Positions 42,021 through 52,799 of a stretch of DNA of 64,000 nucleotides are shown piece after piece. Under the pieces are notes generated by a model. That model had not been told where the DNA came from. It did no database searches and was given only the letters and a program-made list of their open reading frames with translations. Numbering within the stretch: the stretch's first letter is position 1; every line of letters begins with the position of its first letter. Origin of the DNA: Strigamia acuminata (taxonomy: Eukaryota; Arthropoda; Chilopoda; Geophilomorpha; Linotaeniidae); contig OX442314.1 of assembly GCA_949358305.1 (NCBI GenBank), positions 17,415,060 to 17,479,059 of the forward strand, given 5' to 3'. Position numbers and translations under genes: made by a program.

Positions 42021-42089
42021 ACACACACCAGGATTTGAACCTGTGTGGAAAGATTCCTAGTCCATTGCCTGAACCACTGGACCACCACT
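42021..42089 (-). repeat. tRNA-like (SINE-type) sequence, right arm
   Basis: This is the mirror copy of the left-arm tRNA-like segment, with the same B box ggttcaaatcc on the minus strand. The two pol III-type promoters would transcribe toward each other and toward the centre of the foldback. Confidence 0.55.
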
Positions 42090-42981
42090 ACAAACTATTA
42101 TTGTCTTCATGAAGACAGTCATGTTGTTGAACAAAGTTCTGATGTCATATGTCAAGTGATATCAAAAGAGGAAATGACATCATTGAATCTCAAATGATAA
42201 AATTGAACTTGGATCTTGGGACTATTTTTTACCTAGCAACTGTTGTTTACAGTATTCATACACTAGGCCTGATTGCTCAGATTTGATGTATACACAGACA
42301 AAATAGTGCCAACTTTGAGCTCATTGTTTGCATTGTTGGCTGTCTATGGAATAAAATTATTTTAGGGTCTCATTCAGCATGATATAACAATCCTTCTTGT
42401 TTAATATTATAACAATCTGTGATAGCTTATTGGTGCTCTCCCCTTGTAAATATAATATATAATCGAAACTTATCCCAAAATGCAAAGATTTGCATCTTTA
42501 GCAATTGCATAAGCTTAGTCTGTGCTAATTACATTGTCAAACATTTCTTGTTCATTCATCTGCTGTAGTGAAAACACTTGCTCAGATGCTTATTTTGCTA
42601 AAGCTAAAAAGTATTGAGTGTGAACAAAATAACTTTCTCTTTTTTTTTGCATCAATTGTACACGTAAATTAAATAGAGTTTCTATCTGAAATTATTTGTT
42701 GTAATGTTTTTCTCTTTTTCCTTGTAATTTTCCAAACTTTGACAATTTCTTACACCCTCTCAGCGTGAATACATTGTTCACCTCCTTCAGTATTACCCAT
42801 AATATTGCAATTCTGCCTTTTGTTTTTTACCTTTTCACTGCCAACTGCCTTATTCTAAAAACAATAATGTTTTAAAAATGAAAGTGCAATTATATAAACT
42901 GTTTCCTTATCCTTACGATAATCATTTGATTCTGTTTGTACGATTGTCTGTAGAATTTTGGCCAATCTTGATATGTCTTTT

Positions 42982-45358
42982 TCAACCATTGACTGTTTTG
43001 ATGCCGTTGTCATCAATCTTTTTTTCTGCTGAGTTGGTCGCTAAAACCTTGACAGAGGGCAACACACATGTTTTTTGATGCACTTGTTGAGCAGAGAAAA
43101 GTGCCAAAGTCACATTTGGCTGATAATGTTGATCAAACCTAAAGCAACAAAACATTTAAAAATAAATCAACATTTAGTTGCATCGTATGAATGTAATCAC
43201 CATACCGATTTGTCTCCGAATGAAGTACAACACGCTCTGGATTGAGTAACACCGGGGGTCCATGATTCAAAAATGGAAGAACAGAATGAGAAATTCTAAA
43301 AATAAATGGAAAAGTGTTTTAAAAAATAAATATTTCTGTAAAAAAGAGAGCTGAGTGAGTGTATCATACTTGTCTCTATAAAAGGCGGTTAGTTGTGGTT
43401 GTGGCATTGACTGATGAGTCAACATTGGTTTGGCAAGTTTTCCCATTACAGAAGAGCATGGAACGGATACTTGAGACCACAAAGTTGGAACAGTCGGATA
43501 CCAGTAAGTAGTCACAGGATCAAATACATTAGACAAGTATCCTGGAGTAACTGTTTGTTCATCATACGTAAAATATTTTGCTTTTTTGGTCGAAATATTT
43601 ACTTCTTCTGTGTACTACAAAATAAAATACTCCGTATGTATTTAAAAAAAATCAATTTAGATATTCAAATTAAGCATTCAAAAAGAAAAAGAAAATAAAT
43701 ATAATTCTTAAAGTAAAAAAAACATTTTTGAAAAATTTGAAAAAGATTTGCTGTCTCCCATTCAAACACACACAAAAAAACCAGTAAACGACACCAAGTC
43801 CATTTGGGACATTCACTGCACTTTCTTCAATTGCCCATCTTGAGTTATAGACCCTTGTCTGATGTTGTATCCAGAAAGCTGATCATGTAGCTCTTTACAT
43901 CAACTAGGTACTATAAAGAGAATTCATGTAGTAGCTTTCTCACTGAACATACGAAACACGTCTATTGCATTTTCCTTATCACCCAAGTCCCTTTTTTGAA
44001 ACGCACAAGAACTGCACAATTCAAAGTTAAACAGTTATTAATACATGTACAATTTGCATTTATCAATTTCTGTTCTCCTAATCAGTCAGTCCACCCTTTA
44101 ATATTTTGTCAACAAAAATTGCGAAATAAACAAGCGGAGCTTTACGTTGGCTAATTGGGTTGTCGCCCAAGGACCTGGTCCATAAAAACTGTTAATTGCG
44201 AAGTACACCATCATGGGTTTAATTTTTTAAACCCCAGGGTTTGTTTTATAAAAGATCGATAAAATGATTTTGTGTTTACCAAATAAAAAATTATGTTGAA
44301 AGTCCCAGGGACCCGAAATCCACCATTCATCCCTGTCTAAGCTGCAGCTTAAAGAAAGTTTGAAAACTTAATTACCAGAAAACGTTTCTTACCATCTTTT
44401 TCTTATATTTATGATTGCTGTCATCGAAATACTTGTTCTTCATTTCATTCAATTTGATTTGTAGTTGCTCCAAGTTGACCTGATCTCTTGCCAAAAGCAC
44501 GTAAGCCCTCCAATTGGCTGAATCAAAGCCCCAGTGACAAGTCCGTTTTTCGAGGCCTTTATGGGCATGACGAACAAATTTTTGGGGCGAAAAATGGACG
44601 TTACACCCAAGACATTCGATACATAAAGCATCGGGAGAAAAGTAATATTCAGGAGTGTACAATCCCTTACATCTTCCAAAACACTTGTGATAAACTTTAA
44701 ACGAACTCTTCTTTCGTTTTAAGGCACCTAACACCACTGGTTGTTGATAAAGGAGGGCATTTGTCAACCTTTCAGCATCAGTTTTAGTGATGAGTCCACA
44801 ACTCGGAGCTCTAAATGGCAAAACTCCAGTTACCTTGAGCACCTCCAGTTGCTCGTGATTGCATTGTGAGCAGAAAATTTGCAGATCGTCGCAAACACCG
44901 TTTATTTGCTGCAAACTAAAATCTCTGAGAACACTGTTGAGGATCTGAGGTAGACATAACCGCTTTTCTCCTCCGACAACAAAACACGAGATCACATTTC
45001 CTTCCAATATCGTCTCGGTTTTCTCACTTCGACTTTGATCAGGTGCAGTTAAAATTGGCAGCTGTTGAATGGGAAAACGAGTGCACGATGGAAACGAATC
45101 GTGAATTGCTGATGTCGATGAAGGGTTCGGAACGAGTGCAATATTTTTCTTAATAGATTCGGTCAAAGGTATAAATGTACTGGTTTTTGACCCAAGTTGG
45201 TCGAATTTACTCACTCTACTTGCCGTCCTAGCGCCCAAATAACTGTCCGGCCCACTTAGGCTTGTTCTAGCAGCTTTCCGATAACTGTTGAGAACCTTCT
45301 TCAGACGAAGAGTTTCGCATGACGCCTCGCACGGTTTCATTTCCGACCCTTTCTTCAT
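42982..45358 (-). CDS. SKI: Ski/Sno family transcriptional co-regulator (4 exons)
   Basis: Exons: 45358-44393, 43614-43370, 43295-43206, 43138-42982; phases agree (0, 2, 2) and give 485 residues. Residues about 111-205 are the Ski/Sno/Dachshund domain ([20 protein letters not shown], then [18 protein letters not shown]). Residues about 218-290 are the SAND-like Smad4-binding domain with its Cys/His zinc set ([33 protein letters not shown]). Known for the family: these proteins bind Smads and recruit co-repressors, damping TGF-beta/BMP signalling in the nucleus. The last exon resembles vertebrate Ski in a [12 protein letters not shown]-like segment. The long C-terminal coiled coil of vertebrate Ski/SnoN was not found; the frame stops at 42982, so this is a short form or an isoform. 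Orthology to Ski versus SnoN is not resolved. Confidence 0.9.
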
Positions 45359-47560
45359 TTATTACCGGTATTATTTTCTGCGCGGCTTTCGGATTGACGG
45401 TTGAGTTGTTGTTGATGAATAATTCAAAAACTGTAAAATAGTAGGCCCTTTGTCCTCGGTCTTATTCGAGTGAAGTGTGTTCATGATCGCAGAGCCTTCG
45501 TACGACCAAGCTCGCAGTGTTATTGAGACTGAAGTTCCACTAGTTCCACCTGGAGTGCGCTTTCCCCATTGCTCGTTTTTGCTCCTCCCGATTTGGCAGA
45601 GCGCCAGTTGCACTCTAGCTCTATACAACTCGGTTACTTTTTTTTTAATTCGCGGAAGACGCCCTCTCATTTAGTCATTCATTTCACATTAAAGATTTGT
45701 TTTTCATTCAAAACAAAAATATTTCGGCGAATTAAAATGGTGAACAAACTGCCAAATGGTTACCATTTAATCTTAAATAAAAGCATAATTGAACTTCTCG
45801 AAAATCAATTTAAATATATGAGATTTTGTTGTTTTGTTTCATTCTAGAAGTCAAAACATAGTCTACGAACTGCGTAATTCAATCACAAACTAATTATGTC
45901 GACAAAACCATCTTTAATTCATGTCTATAAATTACAGAAATAAAGCAAATTACGAAATTTTTTGGCTTCAAGTATTGTATTCGTTTCAAATGTTTGAAAA
46001 TAAAACCTTATGGGTATTCAACCGAACCTTCAAACAACCTTCAACCAAGAAGAAGCGACTGTAGGGTTTCCTGGGGACGGCTTTGAAATGATGAAAACTG
46101 ATATGCTTAATCAAACCACACAGAAATCACAAGCAATCAACTTGTTTACATCTATTTGTATGAATCTATGGTTTGTTTATCATTGCAAGGTACATATAAA
46201 AAGAACAGAAAATTGAATTCAAGGATCTGGAAATGATGAAAATCAAAGATTTTAACAGTCAGGTAGCAATGTGGCATAAAATAAATTACAAAAGCCCCAA
46301 AAGGAAAGAATTGGCGATTGACTCGGATGAAAAAAGTTACTATTTCATTTTTACTATGATTTCTTGACAGTTGCCCAATTTTTTTAGTTTTTCAACTTGT
46401 TTACACCCCACAATAGTGGTTGCTATATATCATCACTGTCTGTTGTAGTGGAACAAGCTTACGCAGCTCTGAGTGTATTCGAAGAAATAGTATCTTAGCA
46501 GCGGCTTTGAAAAAAGAAAATTAATCCAAAAAAAAAAATTATTTCTAGTCAAAACATTTTGCAATATAATCCCTAGCTATTAATTTTGTCCCGAATTAAA
46601 TCTTTTATTCAATTAATAATAAGACTAAAGGGGGAGATTTTCTCATTTGCATCTTTGGGTCTCTCGATAGATGAAAATTGTGAACTTTAAGTTGCATGCT
46701 GAGGGGAAGTAAAACAAGTTTTCTTTAATTAGAACGGGTTGACGAATAAAGTGGGGAAGTGTCAGACTAGCCAAGATAATTAGCATAACTATTAACTGAG
46801 TGATTATCCACCTGCTACCAAAGCGTGAGTACTATTTCGAGTAATTTTTTTTTTTACCATTTGCATCCGGCTTATTACTGCATCACGCAAACTACTGATA
46901 TCATCTTTAATTTTTGTCAAATACCGGTAATTAACTAGATATCCTTTCTTTTGTTGACTCCTGCAACACCGGGGCTAGAAAAAAGATTAAATTTGCATTT
47001 TATACACTGGATTGTTTGGAATGCTGCTGCTACAAAAAGGAAACAATCAAGTGTTAATTAGGTCAACTACTTGTAAATTTCATATTCAATAACCTCTAAT
47101 GCGAAATGACTTGGATTATTAAACTTAAATGGAGAGCAATAACTGAAATTCAGAACAAAAATTGAAAATTTCACATAAATTGCTCTTATTATTATTATTA
47201 TTTCGCATCGTTACATTTAAAAGCATTCAGCTAAAGGAAACTTCAACATATGTATAGCATGAATCTTTTTTCTCACTCGGATAAGTTTGATGGCGAGAAA
47301 TGCTCTCAAATCATGCACAACGTAAGCAAGCCATCATTGAAACTAAACTTTTCCATTTATACTGTCATTGTACGTAATTGCAAATTAGAACGACGGATTT
47401 GAATCTAGATGTGGAGTACAATTTCTTTTTTAGTACAATATGCGGAATTTATGCCAGAAATGTGTTTTGCGTGTTGTGTGTGCTTTTTGGGGATATAACG
47501 GTATCAGCAAAATAGCATTTACCAGTAAAAGATTTCGCAGTTAAATTAGATTCATGTCAA
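45359..47560. other. Ski/Sno promoter and intergenic region
   Basis: The first 350 bases right of the Ski start codon are GC-richer and probably hold its 5' UTR and promoter. A 99-codon minus-strand ATG frame there (45670-45371) ends 12 bases before the start codon and may be an upstream ORF. From 45.7 to 47.5 kb I see no exon, only AT-rich sequence and simple repeats. Confidence 0.4.
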
Positions 47561-47566
47561 TTTATT
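47561..47566 (-). terminator. polyadenylation signal of gene A
   Basis: The plus strand reads tttatt, giving AATAAA on the minus strand 92 bases past the stop of gene A. The surrounding 90 bases are also found beyond the stop of gene B (52700-52790), so the 3' end is a conserved part of the duplicated unit. Confidence 0.5.
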
Positions 47567-48561
47567 TTTAACTAATAAAACAAATTTTAATTAATTAATT
47601 TTTTTAGGTTTTTTTTTTCAGCCTGGCAAACGTTGGGGTGCGACTGTTATCAGCTCGTTATTCTTCTGAAGAACTAGAAGAAGAAGAACTAGAAGAAGAC
47701 GAGCTAGAAGAAGAAGAACCAGAAGAAGAAGAACCAGAAGAAGAAGAACCAGAAGAAGAAGAACCAGAAGAAGAAGAACCAGAAGAAGAAGAACCAGAAG
47801 AAGAGGTAGATGAAGAACTAGAAGAAGAGTCAGATTTTTCAGAAGAAGAACCAGAAGAAGAAGATTCAGAAGAAGAAGAACCAGAAGAAGAAGAACTAGA
47901 AGAAGAACTAGAAGAACTATCCAAATAGTTTAAAATTATAAAAGAAAAAAAAATTAAATTAAACTCAAACATAATATTTGTAGTGAGCATACGAATATAA
48001 TACCTGGGGTTTTTAGGCAAATAAATTTGACGAAAATCAAAATGGTAGCCTCCTTTGTGTCGGCCTGTCGAACTTGTGCCTTTTGGAAAACCATAGTCCA
48101 AGAAAGATTTCACGAAATAGTATACGGAATTGACAATGTCATCTTCAGTAAGGTTTTCTAAGAGTTTGCCTAGTTTTGCAACCCAATCTACTTCTGCTTT
48201 CTTTTTTTTGCCACCAAGTATACCTAAATTGGGTGAAAAAAAAATCATTATTTTCATTTAGATATGCATTAAAACCTCCTCTTGCCGATTGCCTTTTAAG
48301 TTTTTCTTTGATTGGTTTGCTGTGCGACCTTTACGGTTACCTTTGCGGTGTGGGTGAGTTTTTCCACGTTTACCATTATAATAATCTTAACACCGGTAGA
48401 AATGAGAATTGATATTTTAATTCTCGGTGAAATTTACACGGATGAATTCAAAACGTTTTATGTATTTTTGAATCTGCTGTGTTTATGCTTAACACACAAG
48501 AAATAATTTTGGCTAAAATTCTTACACATTTTTTCATTTTAACAATAAGTCGTGCAATTGC

Positions 48562-48741
48562 ATATGCGAAGTATGTGCACAAGCGACATCGCGCTTGCGA
48601 ATAACCACGATGCAAACGCGTCGCGCTTGCTCATACACACATTATTTACAAGCGCGATGTCGCGAGTATTCATAAGCGCTACGTCGCAGTTGCAAATGCT
48701 ATGCGTCGCTGCAGAGAATATCGCGCGTGGAATAGCGTGCC
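48562..48741. mobile_element. 180-bp CpG-rich insertion in an intron of gene A
   Basis: Aligning this intron with the same intron of genes B (about 56370) and C (about 61445), all three read gtgcaa/gtggaattgc and then ctgaattttttattt, but A has 180 extra bases between. The insert is rich in gcg/cgc, unlike its surroundings, and contains the inverted pair cgacatcgcgcttg / caagcgcgatgtcg. It looks like a small foldback insertion acquired after the duplication. Confidence 0.6.
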
Positions 48742-49854
48742 CTAATTTTTTATTTAAAAAATAGACATAGTGGTAGGACCATCCATCCTTTGATTCTGTA
48801 ATTACCAAACTATTCCAACGTTAGGTTTGTTCAAAGTTTCTGTAAACAGCACAAACAAATGTAAAATACACGCCTAACTATGAATGTGTGTACGGCAATT
48901 TCGTTTTAGGGCCTCTTTCAGTTCAATCTTTTCTTTGGATTTTATGAATAAATGGCGCTTAAAAAGTTTTTCATTTTTACTCAATCAACGAATTGTGGCC
49001 CACTTATTTGAACACAATTACATGTATTTACTCACGTTTAAGGAGCTGAATGCTTCGTTTGAAAGCATTGTAACAGTTGGAAAATTTGACCCCTCGATTT
49101 AGCTTGCATAAACAATTTCAAAAACACACATGTAAGCGTAACAAATACGTGATTTGCAGACGAAACAAAAGATACAGTAAGTGCCCTTGTGTGCAATTGA
49201 CATTTTAGATTTTTGTGTTTTCATTTTTGAATTTGGTATTAAGATACCAGTATGCAGACTGTAGCTACTTACTGCTTTCCTAACCTTAGTTTTCCGCGAA
49301 AGTTTACAGCATGAAAAGTTTCAACAGCGAAATATTTCATCATTTATTGGAAGCAAATTCCATAAATTATTTATGAAATCTTTTTTTTTAAATTTCTAAG
49401 TTGTTATTTATGTGCTCTGATAATTTTTTGTACTTACGACCATGAAAATCTTCATCGCTCTCTTTCAGGACCTGTAAAAAGCGGATATAAGCATATGTGG
49501 GAAATGTGTAGCGCCTACACATATTTTGGCATCACTGACTTTGACTTTCTTTCCTTTTCCTTTTGCTTTTGCTGCCCGTCCTTGATTAAACTCCTGGTAA
49601 ATTCTTGGAAAGGGTGGACCCTGGAAAGAATAATTAAAAAACTTGCAAAGACAAGTATATAAATCACTAACTAAACCTCCAGCATCCTAGGAAGTTTATT
49701 TTGATCAAAACATAAGTAATCGAATTTTTGGGCAATTAAAACTGAGCTCATTCAATAATTTGTGATGGTGCTGATTGTTTTCTTAAAAAATAATAAAGAA
49801 TTGCGTCATAAACAAATAGCCTTCAACCGTCCAGCCAATGATAACAATCTTCAA

Positions 49855-49945
49855 TGCTTAGCTATGCCAACGAAAGTTTGCCTAGCTACGCCAACAAAAG
49901 TTTGCTTAGCTATGCCAACGAAAGTTTGCTTAGCTATACCAACGA
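49855..49945. repeat. intronic 24-bp tandem repeat in gene A
   Basis: About four copies of cttagctatgccaacgaaag + tttg lie in the intron between exons 2 and 3. The same motif, shortened to 19 bases and expanded, occupies the equivalent intron of gene B. Confidence 0.75.
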
Positions 49946-50189
49946 AAATTAAAAATATTGAACCAACAATAGAAGAATTTATGATTAATGGCTACATACC
50001 AGATCCGTAGCTTTGCCTGATACACCACTATTCTTCTGTGTGGATACATTCTAGCAAAAATAATATATACAATGAAGTGAATGAATTAGTTTTAAAAAGT
50101 ATTGAAAATAGCAACTATTAGTCATTACTTTTGACAAAAATCCAATTAAAACAGTCAGGAAAAGTGCTATTTGGATGTTCGCAAACATC

Positions 50190-52799
50190 CTGGTGGTTAA
50201 CACATATGATACTATACTACCTTATTGTGAACTAACTATAACTTAATGTTCCTTTGTTCCATGCATTCTTTAATTTTAATTTGAATATAAATTTTAAATA
50301 CAAATAACACATGCTTTGAAGCGGATAATTTTTTATAACTCTTTATTAATATTTTAGATTTCTTGAAAAAAAAATAAACTATAGTATCCCCGAAATTGTA
50401 ATACTATAAAACGGATATGTTTCACTGCAGAAATAATTTTGGTTTTGTGTACAATGATGTTACTTATGGTACTGCTGATGGCATTTGCTCCAAACAATAC
50501 GGTTTCAGTGTTAATTACAGCCAAGTTCTTAATTTGCTGTAGTGACAAAATTCTGTGTAATCGCTGCAGTGAAAAGTGACAAAATTTAGAGCATTTATTG
50601 TAAGAATAAGATTGTTCGGAACCAATTGTATTATTTATTTGTTCTGAGAAATTTTAACATGCTGATCCGGTACAATTTCACTCATATTTGATTTATAGCT
50701 TTGTCTGCACTCTTTATGTCTGTAATATTAATAAACTGGAATACACGTGGTTGTTTGTCGTCATCATTGATTGGACAATAAGTTGTACAAATTTTATGAG
50801 TTTGTATCTCGGACGACAGTAAATTATCAAGGATGGTAACACTCAACCAAGTAAGTTAGCCTTACGTTCCAACAACACAATTACTCAGGCAGTTACTATA
50901 TTCAATGTTTTTATCCAGGACCTATCAATACTGAAGAAGAAAAACAGTTGGAAACTTGGCATTGAGCGTCACCCTCGAATTTCGACAACAATGGAGGCTT
51001 GATCTAACAAAAATACTGTCAAAGAAGCAACAATTCAAATTGAATTTGTTCTGTCAATTGAGGTTGACCTATTTTAGATTTGCTTCATTTTTGCTGTTTA
51101 TTTCTAAGCCAAAAATTAATAGATTTGGATGATTTTTTTTGTATGTTTCTGTTTTTTAGTGCGAATAACTTATCAATTCGACATGTCGTTTTTTTAATGA
51201 GCACAAAAACGATCTTGTGTTGACTTTTTCACAAATTTAGAAAACAGTTGGACAAAAATATTTGGAATTTTAAAAAATGATAGATAAGAGATACAGAACT
51301 CTAAAGCAAGTAGAACAAACAGCAAAAATATAGATTTAACATTTCCAACCATTTCATCTGATGTCAATAGATAAGAAATAATCATTTTTGAAATGCTATC
51401 CATCAAAACAATCACACTTCACTGCCAGATATGATTCCTAAACTAGAGAATTTCAAAAATCAATGCTGCTAAACAACTTTCTAATTTGAAATTAGTCCAA
51501 ATGTCAGGTGATATTTGGGAATAAAGTTTAAAATTGGTGTCAGGCTAAAATAAATATAAGCTTGCATCACTTTAGTATTATTCTATACATTGATTGGCAC
51601 TGAACTACAGTGACTGAAGTTATGTAATCATTCTAAGCTAATCTCCAGTACAGTACGTTTACATAAATTAAGTACCATATTTCTTGTAGGCGGAGTTTTA
51701 GTATATTTTATCCTGTTTAGTCGAGGTCATAAAAATCGTCCCAGTCCAGCTTGAAGCTCACCTGCAGAAAGAGAGTTTTTGGCTTTATCCGCCAAGTAGT
51801 GCAAAAATTCACTGATATGTTATGACAAATTGACATTTAAATGATGTCAGGTGCAGGTGATTGAGTGACATCATGTAAATAATGTGGGATATTTTATTCT
51901 AGATTTTGCATATATTAAATATTCGATGTAAAATAGGTTTAAGGATTTGTTTATTGTATTTTGGTAACAGCGCATGAGTTGCATATGTTTGTTGTTGCAA
52001 GTGTGCGTTGTTTTCACACAATTGGTTTCTGAATGCGTAAAATGGTGTTGTTAGGAGTTTTGTCAAGTTGTGTTTACTGGGTGAATACTGCTAAATGCCT
52101 CACAAAGTGATAACAGAGGACGGTTGTGTTTTGGTGGTTGTGTGTCTGGAGCAGTGTGACCAGAAAGGCATTAAGGATTTGTGAAAATAGTGAAAGATTT
52201 CAAATAAAGCTTAAGGAAGAAATAAAGAGCCAACAATGGAACAATAAAAGCTAAACCTAACGTGCTCTGTTTAATAGCGCGAATAACTCATCAATTCGAT
52301 ATAATCGTTATAACGAATCGATTTTTTGGGTCCCTTGCAATTCGTTATACAAAGAGTTCCGACTGTATTGAATGTGGATCGGAAGTCATCTTTTTCGTGC
52401 AAAATACATCCAATTCTGTTTTACAAATACATTCCAGAAAAAACCATGAAAAAACATGGAAAAAAATACAAGGAAAATTCTTTAAATATTTCCTAAACAA
52501 GGACAATTACCTCAATATTTTGTACTCCGTAAAAAATTACAGTCAATGGAGATATTTTTCGTGTTAAATCAAAAGAAATCGTGTAAAAACAGAATTGTAC
52601 AGTAATTTACTTTCTAAATTGTGTTATATCAGAACTGCAATTATTCCAGAAGTGTTTGTCATGTTATGTGTGGGGGGTTATAAATATATTTTATTCAGTT
52701 AAATAACATTTATCGGTAAAAGATTTTGCAGTTAAATTAGATTTATGTCATTTTAATTTTGAACTAATAAAACAAAAAAAATTATCTATTATATTTATC
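50190..52799. other. gene A upstream region and spacer to gene B
   Basis: The first 600 bases upstream of gene A (to about 50800) match the upstream regions of B (60240-60500) and C (63310-63980), so promoters were duplicated with the genes. Shared blocks include ccttattgtgaactaactat in A and B and actataaaac with cactgcagaaataa in A and C. From 50.9 to 52.6 kb I see nothing recognisable. At 52680-52790 the 3' flank of gene B begins. Confidence 0.5.

Larger units (their letters stand above)
41427..42447. mobile_element. 1-kb foldback element (near-perfect inverted repeat)
   Basis: Starting with acaaggggagagcaccaata at 41427 and ending with its reverse complement at 42447, the two arms (about 41427-41913 and 41953-42447) match base for base apart from a few small indels near the centre. 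The centre is a 40-base AT-rich spacer. Each arm carries a tRNA-like segment with a perfect B box. There is no ORF. It is a recent foldback insertion, or two SINE-like units fused head to head. Confidence 0.85.
47658..50189 (-). pseudogene. gene A: secreted Ser-rich-tail protein, frameshifted in the signal-peptide exon
   Basis: Exon plan: 50189-50129, 50050-50000, 49620-49519 (donor uncertain), 49471-49438, 48223-48004, 47916-47658. Exon 1 matches gene B's signal-peptide exon (start MFANIQIAL), but a run of five A instead of four near 50160 shifts the frame and the hydrophobic core is lost. Apart from that base the gene would encode 241 residues: signal peptide, a short NVST-containing piece, a Lys/Gly-rich piece, a conserved domain (AEVDWVAKLGKLLENLTEDD, then a Tyr/Phe-rich end) and an 85-residue tail of mostly Ser with Gly, Glu and Asp, ending SSEE. 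The intron 3 donor differs from B's (atatgt for gtatgt); gtaggc or gtcagt nearby could replace it. The domain and tail are undamaged, so a sequencing error in the A-run is possible. Function unknown. Confidence 0.6.

Noticed and set aside
45371-45670. 99-codon minus-strand ORF upstream of Ski
   Set aside because: It lies in the presumed 5' UTR/promoter, ends just before the Ski start codon, and shows no domain; at most an upstream ORF.
47638-47928. Plus-strand Glu/Pro-rich ORF (and the similar one at 60547-60783)
   Set aside because: They are complements of the Ser-rich tail exons of genes A and C; they begin on non-ATG codons and lack splice context.
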